Shown here: positions 47,708 to 58,640 of the stretch, piece by piece | Layout of the letters: each line of letters opens with the position of its first letter | Numbering within the stretch: the first letter of the stretch is position 1 | NCBI GenBank assembly: GCA_036768485.1 | Contig: JAVLUZ010000141.1 | Coordinates: 4,601,349 to 4,665,348, forward strand | Reading direction: 5' to 3' | Length of the DNA stretch: 64,000 nt | From: Mermis nigrescens | Lineage: Eukaryota > Nematoda > Enoplea > Mermithida > Mermithidae | Position numbers and translations under genes: made by a program | Notes under the pieces: model-generated | What the model was told of the DNA's origin: nothing | Database searches by the model: none | Seen by the model: only the letters and a program-made list of their open reading frames with translations

Positions 47708-48624
47708 GCTATCACTAGGTCGTGAACAGCCACCATCATATTCGGAAAGGTCACAATGGGCTCAGGGCCAAGATTTTCCATCATCAAATGACTCCACACC
47801 AGCTCGAAATAAAGCGATCCACTTTTTAATGGTACTGAAGCCTAAGACATTATCTTCATAGAATCTACGCAATTCAACATGAAAATCCGAAGCCTGCTTC
47901 CCTTTACGCATCAGATAACAAATAACTGCTCGTTGCTCGAAATTTAAATTTTTTGACATTTTAATGAGTAAGTTTTGTTAAAAAAGTAATAATTCCTAAG
48001 ATATAGAAGCGATTTACTTAAAATTTTGCATATCACCATTAAAAAGGACGCTTAACAATAATAAACAACAATAGACATGCAAATGCTGTTTGGGCTTAAA
48101 AAGCTATACTTCCAAAGATCACCCCTCGTAGTGTTTGTTAAAAAGTAGATCTTATGATCCAAAATTGATCCATTCCATTTCTTCTCTCGACTGATCGATT
48201 CTGTAATTGATTTTTCAAAATAAGTGATATCGCTGGTCAATGTCATCCAGTGTGATATTAAATCAGCTCAAGGAAGATATTTTGACCATAAGTAGCATGA
48301 AAAATCAACTTCATTGCTTAGGTAGGTTTTTACTTTCTTGATGTTCACATTGTTTTTATCGTTTATCTCTCACTACCTACTTTATACATTTTAGCTAGCC
48401 TACTTAAGCGATTTTCAAAGCAATACTCATGTGCAGGGCCGTATTTAGGGAGGTAGGGGGGCGGCCGCCGAAAAAAATTCGAAAGGTAAGATAATGTACA
48501 GAACGATGAAAAAATCTCTTGTCTTTGTCGTCAACTTCAAATTTTCAACGCTCCGCGCCGTATGCGTGCGAAGTATTTTCCATAATTTGAGTTTAAGCGT
48601 GGCCAAAAAATGACACTTTTATAG

Positions 48625-48928
48625 CATAGGTGCACAAAGTCAGGATCGGCAGGGGGGGGTGAAAAAATAAAACGTTTTTTCGTGGTCGCATTTTTAAACC
48701 ATTTTTAGTCCATTTTGATTGCATTATATTACTTTGAACGCTAAAAAATGCAAAAATTGATGAATTTTGCGCGGTTTTTGAGTAAAAAGTACATCAAAAT
48801 ACTAGAAATAATTTTAACATCTCTACTGCTTTTGACCTTAAAAATGATGCAAAAATACTCCATTAGCTCAAAATTGCTGGACAGTACCTGTCCGGCTGAC
48901 CCTTCAGTCACCTCTATGTGCCTGTTTG
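48625..48928 (+). mobile_element. hAT-like short element, family M, copy 3
   Basis: 304 bp, starts CATAGGTGCACAAAG, perfect 8-bp duplication TTTTATAG (48617-48624 and 48929-48936). Contains the family's mirrored ACAGTACCTGTCCGGCTGACC near its right end. Confidence 0.88.
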
Positions 48929-49248
48929 TTTTATAGCGTTTCGAGTGAAAAAAATTTTGGCTCAAGCTAATTTGGGGGAGGGGGCACGCCGCCTATCATT
49001 AAATTGTTCCGATGAGAACAATAGAGAGGCGAACGCAAATACAAGTAATTGGACGATTGGTTGACCTCGCCGTCGCTTCCTTTACCTTCTTTCGTTACCG
49101 TTAAATAGTCAAGTAACGGTTCGAACTTTGAAATACTAAGTCTTCGGACGAACGGTTCGAACTTTGAAATAGTAAGTCTGCGAGTTTACTTTTTTTGCGA
49201 AATAATTTTTAAACTTTCGAACTCGTCGTTAAATTTTGAGTCGGAACC

Positions 49249-49652
49249 ATACATGATCTTGGGGGGTTGGGGGTTTTTCACCCCCTGCAGAATCATTTTT
49301 CACCCCCCGCAAAAAATTTTTACCCCCCCAGAATTGGCGATTTTTCAAAAGTTTACCAAACTTACCTGAAAATTGGTAGAAAAAGTGTCTTTTTAAGGGT
49401 TTTTGGCTATCTATTTGCTCAAAATCGCCAAATTGTCGGCGCTTCGCGCCATATATTCATGTTTTAAGCGATATATTGGTCAATTTATTCGATTTTTTTC
49501 GAAATTTTTTTCATGATTTCATGCACTAGAAGGATAGAGTATCGTCAGAAACGCCAAAAAACGATGTTTTTTTAACGCGTACCGGCCATTTTGGGCCCAA
49601 AAAAGGCACTCTAGGTTTTCACCCCCCAGAATTCCCATACTGTGCATGTATG
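49249..49652 (-). mobile_element. hAT-like short element, family E, copy 3
   Basis: 404 bp, reverse orientation relative to the two copies in the mariner. Flanked by GTCGGAAC (49241-49248) and GTCGGAGC (49653-49660). Inserted in the loop of the large inverted-repeat element 48434-50783. Confidence 0.85.
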
Positions 49653-49990
49653 GTCGGAGCATATGTAATTTTATATGATTTATTCTACTTTTAGTCCGAC
49701 AAGATGCCTTTAAATTTAATTCCGAATTGTGGTCCCAACATTTACGTCGTATCTTGCAATAATGATCTTTCAAGGTGCTTGAGGCTTAGTAAATGCGAAA
49801 AGAAAATTCTAAGGTTGATTACTCTTGCGTTTATTGCTAATGATAAACAAGAAAAGGCAGTTTGTAAGATCATCGGATTCACATGCATCTTATAGCTACA
49901 TGATGCTAACTACTAATTCAAACTTAATCGTTGTATTCTGAATCCTTTTTCAGCATTCATTAAGTCTAAACAAGAAGTAAGGATCAGGCA

Positions 49991-50251
49991 TATAGGTGGG
50001 CCGCATCGAAATTCTGGAGGGGTGTGAGGGTGCAAGATTTTTCAGAGGTCAAAAATAGTATTAAAAACGGTGGTATGGCAAAAGACGCCATTTTTCGACG
50101 TTTCTCATCGAGCACTATCCTTTGGCATCAAAAATCGCGAAAAAAAATTTCAAAAATGGAATTCTGGGGGTATTTGGTTTTTTGTGAGGGGAGATTCGGC
50201 CTTCGGGGTTGCATACCCCTTAACCCTTCCTTCCCCTCACGCCCAAGTGTG
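49991..50251 (+). mobile_element. hAT-like short element, family B, copy
   Basis: Starts TATAGGTGGGCCGCA and ends CACGCCCAAGTGTG. Flanks ATCAGGCA and ATCAATCA match at six of eight bases. Carries the family's TTCGACGTTTCTCATCGAGC block. Confidence 0.7.
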
Positions 50252-50869
50252 ATCAATCACCTTGAAAGATCATTTTTGGAAGAAATAAGCTAGAAACGTA
50301 GATCTTGAAACCACACTACGGAATTAATTTTTGATGCATCTTGTCAGTCTATAACTAAAATAAATCATATAAAATTACCCATGTCCCGACTAGAAATTTA
50401 ACGACGAGCTCGAAAGTTTTAAAATTATTTAGCGAAAAGTAAACTCGCAGAATTAGTATTACAAAGTTCACTGTTAGTTGACTAGTTTACGGTAACGAAA
50501 GGTAAACAAAGCGACGCTGAGGTCAACCAATCGTCCAATAATTGTATTTACGTTCGTTTCTCTATTGCTTTCATCGGACCAATTTAATGGCCCCTAAAAT
50601 CAACTTGAACCAAAAATTTTTCCGAACATTTAGAATTTTTTGATTTCAATGGGTAGAGCATGTCGAAAAACGTCGAAAAATGCTCTTTTTGCCAGCTCCT
50701 TACAAATTTTTTTAGATATAGACTAATTTATGTTGGGTCTGCCCCGCCTCCTCCTCTTTGTCCGAATCCAGAAGACGGACCTGCGCATGTGCTATCATTT
50801 CGCTTATGTAAACTCGACAAAATTATTATTAATTGTTTGCCAAAAAGAAAAATAATTTGCTTATCTAGG

Positions 50870-51135
50870 TCCAAATTCAGGATTCGCCGAAGGGGCGGAT
50901 GCAGTATATTGGAAATTTTCTGGGAAAAACGAGGCAAGCTGAAGGTAAAAATATATGAAAATTGACAATGTTGTTCAAAAGTGCTTTAAATTGACCAGAA
51001 ACTGTTGAATAAGGTAGCTTTAAAGGTATTTTAACCTTTATATTAGTTTTTGAGGTCGTTTTGACCCAAAAAAGCTCGTTAAATGACCCTTAGACCGGTT
51101 GACGCCCCTCAGATCGGTCATGCTATGCGTCTATG
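50870..51135 (-). mobile_element. Family N, degenerate copy
   Basis: Shares gtgctttaaattgaccagaa and AGACCGGTTGACGCCCC with the family N copies; ends near ATGCTATGCGTCTATGG. Similar remnants lie at 25930-26090 and 28650-28765. Confidence 0.5.
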
Positions 51136-51502
51136 GTTACTAGTCGATTATACTTGCTTTCCGACTTTTGACATTGTCTTAAATTTTTGACATTTTCATA
51201 CATCAGCCTTTACTTTTAATTAGCCCCTATTTTTTCTGTGCGAATTATGCGAATTATGAATTAAGAATTACGAATTATGCTATCTGTGTGCAAACTTATT
51301 GCTGTCACTGCAAAGTCCATAAAGTATAAGGGATAGTCCTTATTATTTTTTCTCAAAAAAGCAGCTTTTGTATGATTCTTTTACAGGTTGCTGTTTGATC
51401 AGGAACAAATTCATTATGTGCTAACTTGGATTTCATAAGCTTCGCCATCATAACTACACATATGCATCATCTACTAAGTAGCTAAAATAGTATGATCTAA
51501 AT

Positions 51503-51962
51503 CACACATGCACATTGGGGGTATGGGGTTATCCTCCTACCAGGACTTTTGAAAGGCATACCAAAACCTATTGTTGGAATTACGAAACAGCGCCAAACGA
51601 TGCCCAGCAGGATAATCTGAATTTTTTTTCGAGTATTTCTCTGTCTATTATTTCTTCGGACATTTTTTGTCCGTTATTTTGGGCATATTATATAGCCGAA
51701 GTCATTCTATCGTTCTCATTATCTCATTATCATCTGTGTTCATGCAAACTTGATCACGAATATATAAGAAGAGTACAACAACGAATTAATGCGTTTTTCA
51801 GTTTATGGGAGGGGGTTAGGAATGACAAAATATCTGATAAATCAACATGAACTCATCATTTTAGCGCCATAATTAGCCGTAAAAATTAATCATTCACACC
51901 CTTCCCCCAAGGAAACTCGTTTACCCCCTCCCTTCCAGAGCTTTGGACCTTGTGCATAAATG
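51503..51962 (+). mobile_element. hAT-like short element, family L
   Basis: 460 bp, CACACATGCACATTGGG ... GGACCTTGTGCATAAATG, flanks ATCTAAAT (51495-51502) and ATTTAAAT (51963-51970). The open frame inside it (51515-51850) has no recognised domain and is treated as incidental. Confidence 0.8.
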
Positions 51963-52323
51963 ATTTAAATTTTGATGTAAATAAATGTAAACGAATCATG
52001 AATCTTCGTAATGGTTTATTTGGTCGCTTTATTGCCTTACCTTACTTTTCCATTGTGCGGAGTGCAGAATATTGATCAATGTAATATTGCGGCGTGGCCG
52101 ACCATCTAATAACCCATTTCTCTTCGTAAGTGCATTCTTTCATTTTGGTTAAACGTCCTAAAAGCCGATATAAGTACCCATCTGATGATGATGACCTTGC
52201 GCATCACATCTCTATATGCAAATTTTTCCTACGTCTTGTCATTTTTACTCTGTGAATACTGAATGATATTCTCGTTACTATAGGGCGTAAGGGAATGTTA
52301 GGTTACTAAGGTTTCTCTTTTAG

Positions 52324-52518
52324 TATGTGGATTTTATTAAATCGCAAGTTTCCTTCTTACTCAATTGTGCATTTTTCGTTTATCAGTACATTTTTCATAC
52401 TCAGCTCTTTGTGCTATTGACATTCGTAAATATTTATACCTTGAGTTATTGCATGTTTATGTTATGTACTGGAAAAGTCTGTGAGCAGATTCGTGACAAA
52501 TTGTTCAGTTTTTTTTGA
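52324..52518 (+). CDS. Possible terminal exon of a membrane protein
   Basis: After a good acceptor (TTTCTCTTTTAG) an open frame of 64 codons runs to TGA. It is strongly hydrophobic (LLNCAFFVYQYIFH, LFVLLTFVNIYTLSYCMFML) and ends with a short basic tail (KVCEQIRDKLFSFF). This would suit the last membrane segment and cytoplasmic tail of a receptor-like protein. No matching upstream exon was found, and AT-rich DNA readily gives Phe/Leu/Tyr-rich frames, so this stays weak. Confidence 0.25.
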   Translation, partial: YVDFIKSQVSFLLNCAFFVYQYIFHTQLFVLLTFVNIYTLSYCMFMLCTGKVCEQIRDKLFSFF

Positions 52519-52687
52519 ATAGTTACTGCTACATTTCGGCTCATCTACCTTATGTCTGAAATGAAAGATGAGGAAAGCCTAGTCCTCTTAGTGTTCTATT
52601 CACTTATCTTTTCCCTTTATTAGTTTGACCAGAAAATTCGATATTGGACGCATCCAAGGAAGTTTATTATACAGTTTCCACCATACA

Positions 52688-52881
52688 CAGTGGCGGATCT
52701 AGGATTTTCCTAAGGGGGCGGTACCCCTGGGGGAGGGGGGCGGAACCCTGACTTGGGCGGAAAAAATAGCCGTTTTAATCTGAAAATCGCTAAAAATCAC
52801 TCAAAAGTCCTTAATTTTGCGCACTATTTTGGGCCAATGGGGGGGCGGCCGCCCCGCCGCCCCCCCCTAAATCCGCCCCTG
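52688..52881 (+). mobile_element. hAT MITE, family C, copy 2
   Basis: 194 bp, same ends as the copy at 12235, perfect 8-bp duplication ACCATACA (52680-52687 and 52882-52889). The target is the terminal CATACATG of a family E element. Confidence 0.92.
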
Positions 52882-52883
52882 AC

Positions 52884-53195
52884 CATACATGCACAGCATA
52901 TGCATTTTGGGGGAGGGTGAAATTATAAAGTGCCTTTTTTGGGTCTAAAAATGGTAGGTTCGCGTCAAAACATCGTTTTTCAGCGTCTCTGACGATGCTC
53001 TATCTTTCTGTAGCATAAAAACATGAAAAACTTTCGAAAAATTTAAAAAGTCTGAAGAAATTGAACAAAATATAGTCAAAACATGAGTATAATGGCGTGA
53101 AGCGCCGAAAATTAGACACTTTTGAGCAAACAGATAGCTAAAAACGCATAAAAAAGCATCTTCTCTACAAATATTAAGAAAATTATCTATGGTTA
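52884..53195 (+). mobile_element. Family E short element, degenerate copy 4
   Basis: Starts CATACATGCACAGCAT, shares the internal stretch (tgccttttttgggt..., ggcgtgaagcgccg) with the other copies but lacks the G-rich right end. A family C element is inserted in its left terminus. Confidence 0.6.
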
Positions 53196-53203
53196 CCCAC
53201 CAC

Positions 53204-53812
53204 CAGTGAGGGATCTAAAATTCTCCCAAGGAAACGGTACGGTACCCCAGATTTTTCAAAAATAGCTCAAAATGGGTACAAAAATTTGCTCTTCACGTGC
53301 GAAACATAGTTTTTTCGGCGTTTTGCGATGTCTACTGTTTTTTAGAATCGCATTAGAAAAATTTTGAAGTTTCTGACAATTTCGCTCGGAAAAATCATTG
53401 AACTTCTTTCATTATATCGAAAACCTGGTGCGATGTGCCGGAAAATTTGTGAAATTAAAGCAGAAGAACCTTTAGTAGCTTGAATTCCTGCTCGATCTTC
53501 TATATTTTATATATAGCATTTGGCGCAGAACAACATCGAAAATTTTGAAAAGCCATGCTTAAAATAGAAAAAAACTATGCTGAAAAAGTTGTTTGTGCTA
53601 TTAAAATCGTCTAAAACCTATTCCCTGAGCACAAATATTGCTTTCGGACTGACTGCCAAGAAAGTAAATAATGTAGTTAGTAGGTATCATCCGCGCGGAG
53701 CGCGGAAAAATTTGAGAAATTATGATTACTGACGGCCAAAAATCATTGCAAATTACATATACTTTTTTTATCTCGCCAAATGTTTTTGGTCAACCGCTTA
53801 AATCCGCCCATG
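53204..53812 (-). mobile_element. hAT-like element, family A, copy
   Basis: 609 bp, CAGTGAGGGATCTAAA ... CTTAAATCCGCCCATG, flanked by CCCACCAC (53196-53203) and CCCACTAC (53813-53820). Internal sequence is the inverse of the repeats at 1-540 and 30201-31447. Confidence 0.8.
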
Positions 53813-54039
53813 CCCACTACGAAGATTTAGCGCTCGTGCGAAATTTAGGAGGAATCGTTTGATTACGTAAGCATGCAAGTAACGGATGAAAAAAGCCGGT
53901 CAGATAATCGAAGTTGGCCTCCAAGGTTTTTTACTGCTATTTGCATACGTTTACTTCAAAAATCGAGTAGGTTGTAACGTGGGTGTCATACGCAGATACT
54001 AAACAGAGCTTATATCGTCACTTTTTGCTTCAGAAATTT

Positions 54040-54312
54040 TTGCACGGGCATATATCGTCGCCGCTATGCAAAATAGTGCTAGATCCACTTTTTGCAATTT
54101 TGAGAAAAACGCATTTAAAGTTTTATGCGGGGTCTGAAATCTGTGTACTTTGCAACAAATGGATGCTCATTTCTCAATTAATATTTGAGATTTGGGGCTA
54201 GAATTTTTTTAGTAAACATGAAATAGTCTGGAGTAATCAAAAATGCATGTAACTCATTTTTCACAAAAAGTGGATGTAGCACGTTTTTGCATAGCGGCGA
54301 CGATATAAAATC
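54040..54312. repeat. Inverted repeat, MITE-like
   Basis: TATCGTCGCCGCTATGCAAAA (54054 onward) is the inverse of the stretch ending near 54309, with a further shared AGTGGATGTAGCAC / GTGCTAGATCCACT pair. Confidence 0.65.
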
Positions 54313-54621
54313 TTCATTGACCATAAAAAATATTTTTGACGCAAAAATGTGTTCTTTTGCCGTCAATAAAGTAAACTGTATTTATATATTATATTTAATG
54401 CTTAATAGTCCATGAATGATATCATGTATATAAGGGCGCGCAAAAACTTTCCATTTTCAACTGGAAAAAATACTTTTGCCTCTGGTCTCGCTTAGCGCTT
54501 ATGAAAATTATTGCGCTTATGAATTCTGTCTTGCATTGCTAGTAAATATCGTTGCACTTGTGAATTCCATCGTGCTGTACTCGAATCGCAGAAAATACTA
54601 GACAGAATCAGCGAAAGCTGG

Positions 54622-54665
54622 AAACGCCAGACAGAATCAGCGAAAGCTGATTCTGTCTGGCGTTT
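54622..54665. other. Perfect 20-bp hairpin with GAAA loop
   Basis: AAACGCCAGACAGAATCAGC, GAAA, then the exact inverse. A partial direct copy (gacagaatcagcgaaagctgg) lies just upstream at 54600-54621. Confidence 0.85.
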
Positions 54666-55136
54666 CTTTTATGCATTTTTGATTCACGTACCAATCGTTA
54701 CTTTCGCTCGTACTGTCTGGATCTGGACGACTATTAGTTGTAATTTATTTTACCTAATTCTTATATCATCTTACAGTCAAATAAAAATAACTCGTGTATG
54801 CATTATTCTGTGAAAATACGAATGGAACGCAGCACTGTCATGCTGTTATGCAATAGTGAATACAAGGTAGTAAAAAATATTAAATGGATATACCTACTTG
54901 AAAAATTTAGACTTAAAATTGTACCTACTTAATGTCTTTTCCTAGTGTTGGCGCAGTCATACTGAATTGCTTTCAACTCATGACTTTAAATTTGTACTTA
55001 CATTTGTCGACTTATTCGCTTTACCGACCGACTAGGGCCCACGTGTACCAACTTAGAAGTTCAGTAGTTTATGAGTTAACTCAAGGAGTCCAGAAGGTTC
55101 TGCTTGCAAGAAAAAGTAGAGAAGTTCATTTTTCAG

Positions 55137-55232
55137 GCATCAAAGAATCGCGAAAAAAAATTTCAAAAATTGAATTCTGGGGGGAGTATTTTGGTTTCTG
55201 GGGGTTGCATACCCCCAACCCCCACGCCCAGA
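55137..55232 (+). mobile_element. Family B, 3' fragment
   Basis: Shares the end of family B (ggcatcaaagaatcgcgaaa... to CACGCCCAGATATAG). Its left part is missing. Confidence 0.55.
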
Positions 55233-57140
55233 TATAGTCTGCAGGCTTCGGCTCAATTCATTCTTTGTGTTTTTCTTAAAAGTTTTCTCACTTTTCACCT
55301 TTGACTCATCGTGTTTGTCTTTCAATTCGCAGATAATCACTCCCCAAAGCAATCATATAAATTTTTTGATTCATTCTTCGATCCTAACTTGTTTTTTTTG
55401 AAGGTGAAGCTGTTCTCATTCACACTAAAATGAACTCAATAAAGCGTTCTAGATATAATAATATCGACCTAATAATTCACTACAAAAAACGATTTTATGT
55501 AAGATAATTCTAGCAAGGGCTACAGGTTTAGGTGCTCAAGTCATGAGACGCCTAAAATCGAAAAATATGTACGAATACATCAGTCGATATTCACACAAAA
55601 ATTTAAAAAAACATGAAGAAAAGATGGAGAATCGCAAAATTGTAAGACATTCAAGTATTTCAAGAAATCAGGAGTCGCTTCTAGGAGTTCAGGAGTGCTT
55701 ACAACGAACACTTATTCCTAAATGTAGTTATCGGAATTATCGCTTTTAAATTGGCCGTTTCTATTTTAAGTGGCCTTTTAGAATTTTTGTTCGTACTATT
55801 GATTCTTGTGGGGTTTGAGCATCTTCAACTTATTGCGTAACTGCACGCAAAAATTGGCGTTTAGGGCCGAGTAAAAATTTTATATCAGAATTTTACTTTG
55901 ATTTGTGGTTACACTCAATCGATTTAATACTGATGCCTTATTTTGTGACTTATTCTAGACGTTTCACTGAAATCATCTATATCGAAATTTATTGGGCGAG
56001 AAAACCGCTTTCTAAAATTTGATAAATATTTCTTGTCACTACTTCTTGAAATCATATTAGACAATAGAAATGAATCGGAATTGAGGGAATATTCAGTAAA
56101 AGCTGAAAATACACTACTTCCGACTCCTAGAATAGTACACATTGAAGCTCGAATCTACCAACTCTTATTTTTTGTGCAAACTAGTCTCTTCTAGGAGTAA
56201 ACCCTAGGACTCCCAGAAATGCTGGGTTTGCTGCTTTAGGAGTTGAGAAATCCTTGCGTTGATGCAAGGAAATTACTGAATGCTTAAACTCCTAGAGTAG
56301 TGCAGGAGTCGTTGGTGCAAGCGAAGCAACCTCAGGCGTTTTTCGTCAAAATCGCTTTATCAGGTACTTTCTAATATTAATTATCAATCTCAACAATAAA
56401 TTTATTTTTCAAGACTCGAAGCTGATGAGCCTTATGATCAGCTGTCCTCAGTTAAGATAATTTACCTTTTGTCCTGTCATTGTTTTAAATGAGTTCATAT
56501 CTACTCATTCGTAATAGAGTTTTGGACCTGTCTTTATTCGAAATCAGAATCACAGGATTATGAGTGGAAACATTGAATCGGGATTGCGGTGAGAAAAATG
56601 GAGGTCGTCTTAAATCATGAAATTATTTGTTTCATAGTAGGTAATTAACTTTTTTCAATCAGAGACGCGATAGGGTTTAAAATTTTTCTGATTCAATTTA
56701 ATTATATTTTGTGCAATCGACCCTGAACTTTTTGCCGATCGTCACCTGACGAGCAACACAGCGTTTCATTGTTAATTAATTTAAACAAGATTACATTTTA
56801 TAACATAAATAACTTATTTCCAATATGAAAATTTCTAGATGTCAATACGCATGAAATATGCTGGCAGATGCATCCATTTACTATGTCAGTAATTTCTGAT
56901 GCATATTCGTATATTGGTTTGACAATAAAAATTTTCGACGCGCTGTAGCTCACAACAACAGGTTAATGTATTATTTAGATTCTTTTGTCCCTAAGTTTGT
57001 CACGCTTCTTTCATAATCGTCACTTTAGTATTTATTTCAAGATTGTCTTCCCAACGCCGACTAAATAACAGAGTACCCAATGTAACAAATGCTATGCCTT
57101 TATGAATACTCAATGGCAAGCTTATATTCCCATATTATTA
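55233..57140. other. No supported gene
   Basis: Unique-looking AT-rich DNA. A basic 67-residue ATG frame at 55543-55749 has no splice or domain support. CTAGGAGT-type short repeats occur at 55670-56310. Confidence 0.35.
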
Positions 57141-57180
57141 ATTGATTACTTTTTCAGGCATTCATGAGTTCATTATTGCT

Positions 57181-57462
57181 ATGTTTGTTGTGTTTGTTTC
57201 TTATCCTATATTGCCTCTTTATCTTATGCTTGTAGGTCTGATCAATGAGGAGCCTAAGCCACCCTTAAAATTTTTCGAAGCACGAGAGTCTATAATCAGC
57301 AGAAATGCTCAGATGACAGCTTATATTGAACTGCACAGAATTTTTTGTGGTGGACTATCCGGTAATTTCGGAGGATCTTCCCAAGTTTTTAGCAGAAACG
57401 GCAAAAGGAACTTAATGAGAGACTTCAAAAATTTTGTTCTAAGTTTTGGACGAGGGAGTTAG
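57181..57462 (+). CDS. Candidate small secreted protein or peptide precursor (93 aa)
   Basis: The ATG-initiated frame starts with a hydrophobic stretch suited to a signal peptide (MFVVFVSYPILPLYLMLVG), then a polar region starting LINEEPKPP. It ends with a GKR site, the 13 residues NLMRDFKNFVLSF, then GR-GS and a stop. Gly-Lys-Arg and Gly-Arg are the usual amidation and cleavage signals of neuropeptide precursors, so an amidated peptide ending in SF is possible. A good acceptor (ACTTTTTCAG) ends at 57157, upstream of the ATG in the same open frame, so this could instead be a last coding exon of a longer gene. I do not recognise the peptide as a member of a named family. A chance open frame in AT-rich DNA cannot be excluded. 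Confidence 0.4.
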   Translation: MFVVFVSYPILPLYLMLVGLINEEPKPPLKFFEARESIISRNAQMTAYIELHRIFCGGLSGNFGGSSQVFSRNGKRNLMRDFKNFVLSFGRGS

Positions 57463-57663
57463 TGAAAATAAGTGCGACATGGGATGCATGCAATATTATT
57501 TTAGTTTGTGACAACTGTAGCTGCCCCCTCCATCCATTGACGCTGTCCCCATCCCTTGCTATTTCTGGTTATGACTCGAAATCGCCGATAAACCTACTTT
57601 CGCTGAGATTTCCGGCTGCACTGTTTGTAATTGAAAAGGTCAAATTTATTTGAAACGGTGAAA

Positions 57664-57874
57664 ATGCTAAAATTTCTTGACTTTTTGTCCGGATTTAATG
57701 AAATTTTTAGCGTCGAAGTGGAGACCCCTGGAACTACGCACCCTGGATCGCTTGAGATTTCTTATTTTTACCGAACTTGTGGTGAAAAAGTCATTGTTGA
57801 ACATTTTATCAGTTTTCATCAAAGATGAGGATAATCAAAACTCAAAGGGAAGTGTTAAACAAATAATAGTTTAA
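57664..57874 (+). CDS. Candidate open frames, possible exon, unknown
   Basis: Two overlapping frames occur. One begins with ATG at 57664 and ends at 57828. The other may follow an AATTTTTAG acceptor and reads SKWRPLELRTLDRLRFLIF then a charged tail (FIKDEDNQNSKGSVKQ) to a stop at 57874. The second looks more protein-like in composition. There is no recognised domain. It lies between the peptide-like ORF and the membrane exon on the same strand and might belong to either transcript. Confidence 0.2.
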
Positions 57875-58640
57875 ATTTTGATAAAATTCATGTGTGACAT
57901 TATTTAGAAAAACCACGTCGACTGCATTCCCTATGCTAAACTAATTGAAATACTGCTGCTCACTGCATGGAGTGTGTCTGCAGTATTCTTTTTCGTGCTC
58001 AATCGAGCAGCTTTGAATTTGCCGGCCGCTTCAGCTTGTTCACTCCTCAGCTCAGAATAGCGTGTTTACTTTTTGTTCGCTTGTTCTATTCATTTTTGTC
58101 CTTTAGACAGACTTTGTATAAGGCTAAATCGCCAGATTCATGTTTTGCTCGTTATTTCGCTATTCTTATGGCCCATATGCTTTGGACCCATAGTGACAAT
58201 TGTTAGCTTACAGCTTAAGATGCTGCGGCTATTTGCTTCGCTGTTCTTTGCACAATGAAAATCTTTGGTAGGCATAGCGGAGTCACGTTTTGAATAGATA
58301 AGCTCGACAGAAGTCGCATTTGCCATTTGGATTTTTCGACTTTAATGGCTATGGTGAATGCTCAAACGCCGTTTTAAGGTCGTTTCCGGCCATTTGATTG
58401 ATGTAAATTACTTGCCTTACTTCAATCAAAGTGGACTTCTGTCCTTTTCGTGAACGGATTTATCGCACTTATTCCTCGTAAACAAACATGCTACTCGCTC
58501 ATTAATTAATTTGTTTCAAGTTAATACACAGATTTATAAAATCTGAAAAAATTTGTTACTCGATATGAATCTTGTAGATCGCTAGTTCACTCTTCGCCTG
58601 ATGCTTTCTTGGTATGAGTTGAGATTTTTTTTAATTCCAG

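Larger units (their letters stand above)
46050..47959 (-). pseudogene. mariner transposase, inactivated
   Basis: The N-terminal helix-turn-helix part begins with MSKNLNFEQRAVICYLMRKG at 47959 and breaks at about 47762 by a frameshift (the next frame reads LGPEPIVTFPNMMVAVHDL). Mariner landmarks follow: TGDESWVYCYD (first catalytic Asp, codon 47059-47061), ILHNNAPPH (46350-46373), HPPYSPDLASSDFYAF (third Asp) and a C-terminal WLQGVKKRQECW. The second catalytic Asp of the usual HDNA motif is Asn here (codon 46365-46367). Frameshifts, in-frame stops and two insertions make it a dead copy. Confidence 0.9.
46012..48128 (-). mobile_element. mariner element, interrupted twice
   Basis: Terminal inverted repeats start CGAGGGGTGATCTTTGGAAG at both ends and are flanked by the TA target (46010-46011 and 48129-48130). 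The element is 2117 bp because two ~410-bp hAT-like short elements sit inside it; without them and their 8-bp duplications it is about 1.28 kb, the usual mariner length. The transposase lies on the minus strand between the repeats. Confidence 0.9.
48434..50783. mobile_element. hAT-like element with long inverted arms (family H), nested host
   Basis: Left end CAGGGCCGTATTTAGGG, right end the degenerate inverse (...GAATCCAGAAGACGGACCTG). Flanking 8-mers CTCATGTG (48426-48433) and CGCATGTG (50784-50791) differ at one base. The arms 49001-49247 and 50390-50600 are inverse copies (shared GGACGATTGGTTGACCTC). The 2350 bp include three later insertions: family M at 48625, E at 49249 and B at 49991. 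Confidence 0.75.
53821..55136. other. No supported gene
   Basis: Holds the inverted repeat at 54.04-54.31 kb and the GAAA hairpin at 54.62 kb. An ATG frame at 54932 (MSFPSVGAVILNCF...) runs into a family B fragment and is unsupported. Confidence 0.4.

Noticed and set aside
51515..51850. 111-residue frame with hydrophobic segment
   Set aside because: Contained within a family L short element with clear 8-bp duplication.
57967..58258. Hydrophobic frames (79 and 61 residues) as gene exons
   Set aside because: Acceptor-like sites exist, but the two frames overlap and contradict each other and neither has a donor; left unassigned.
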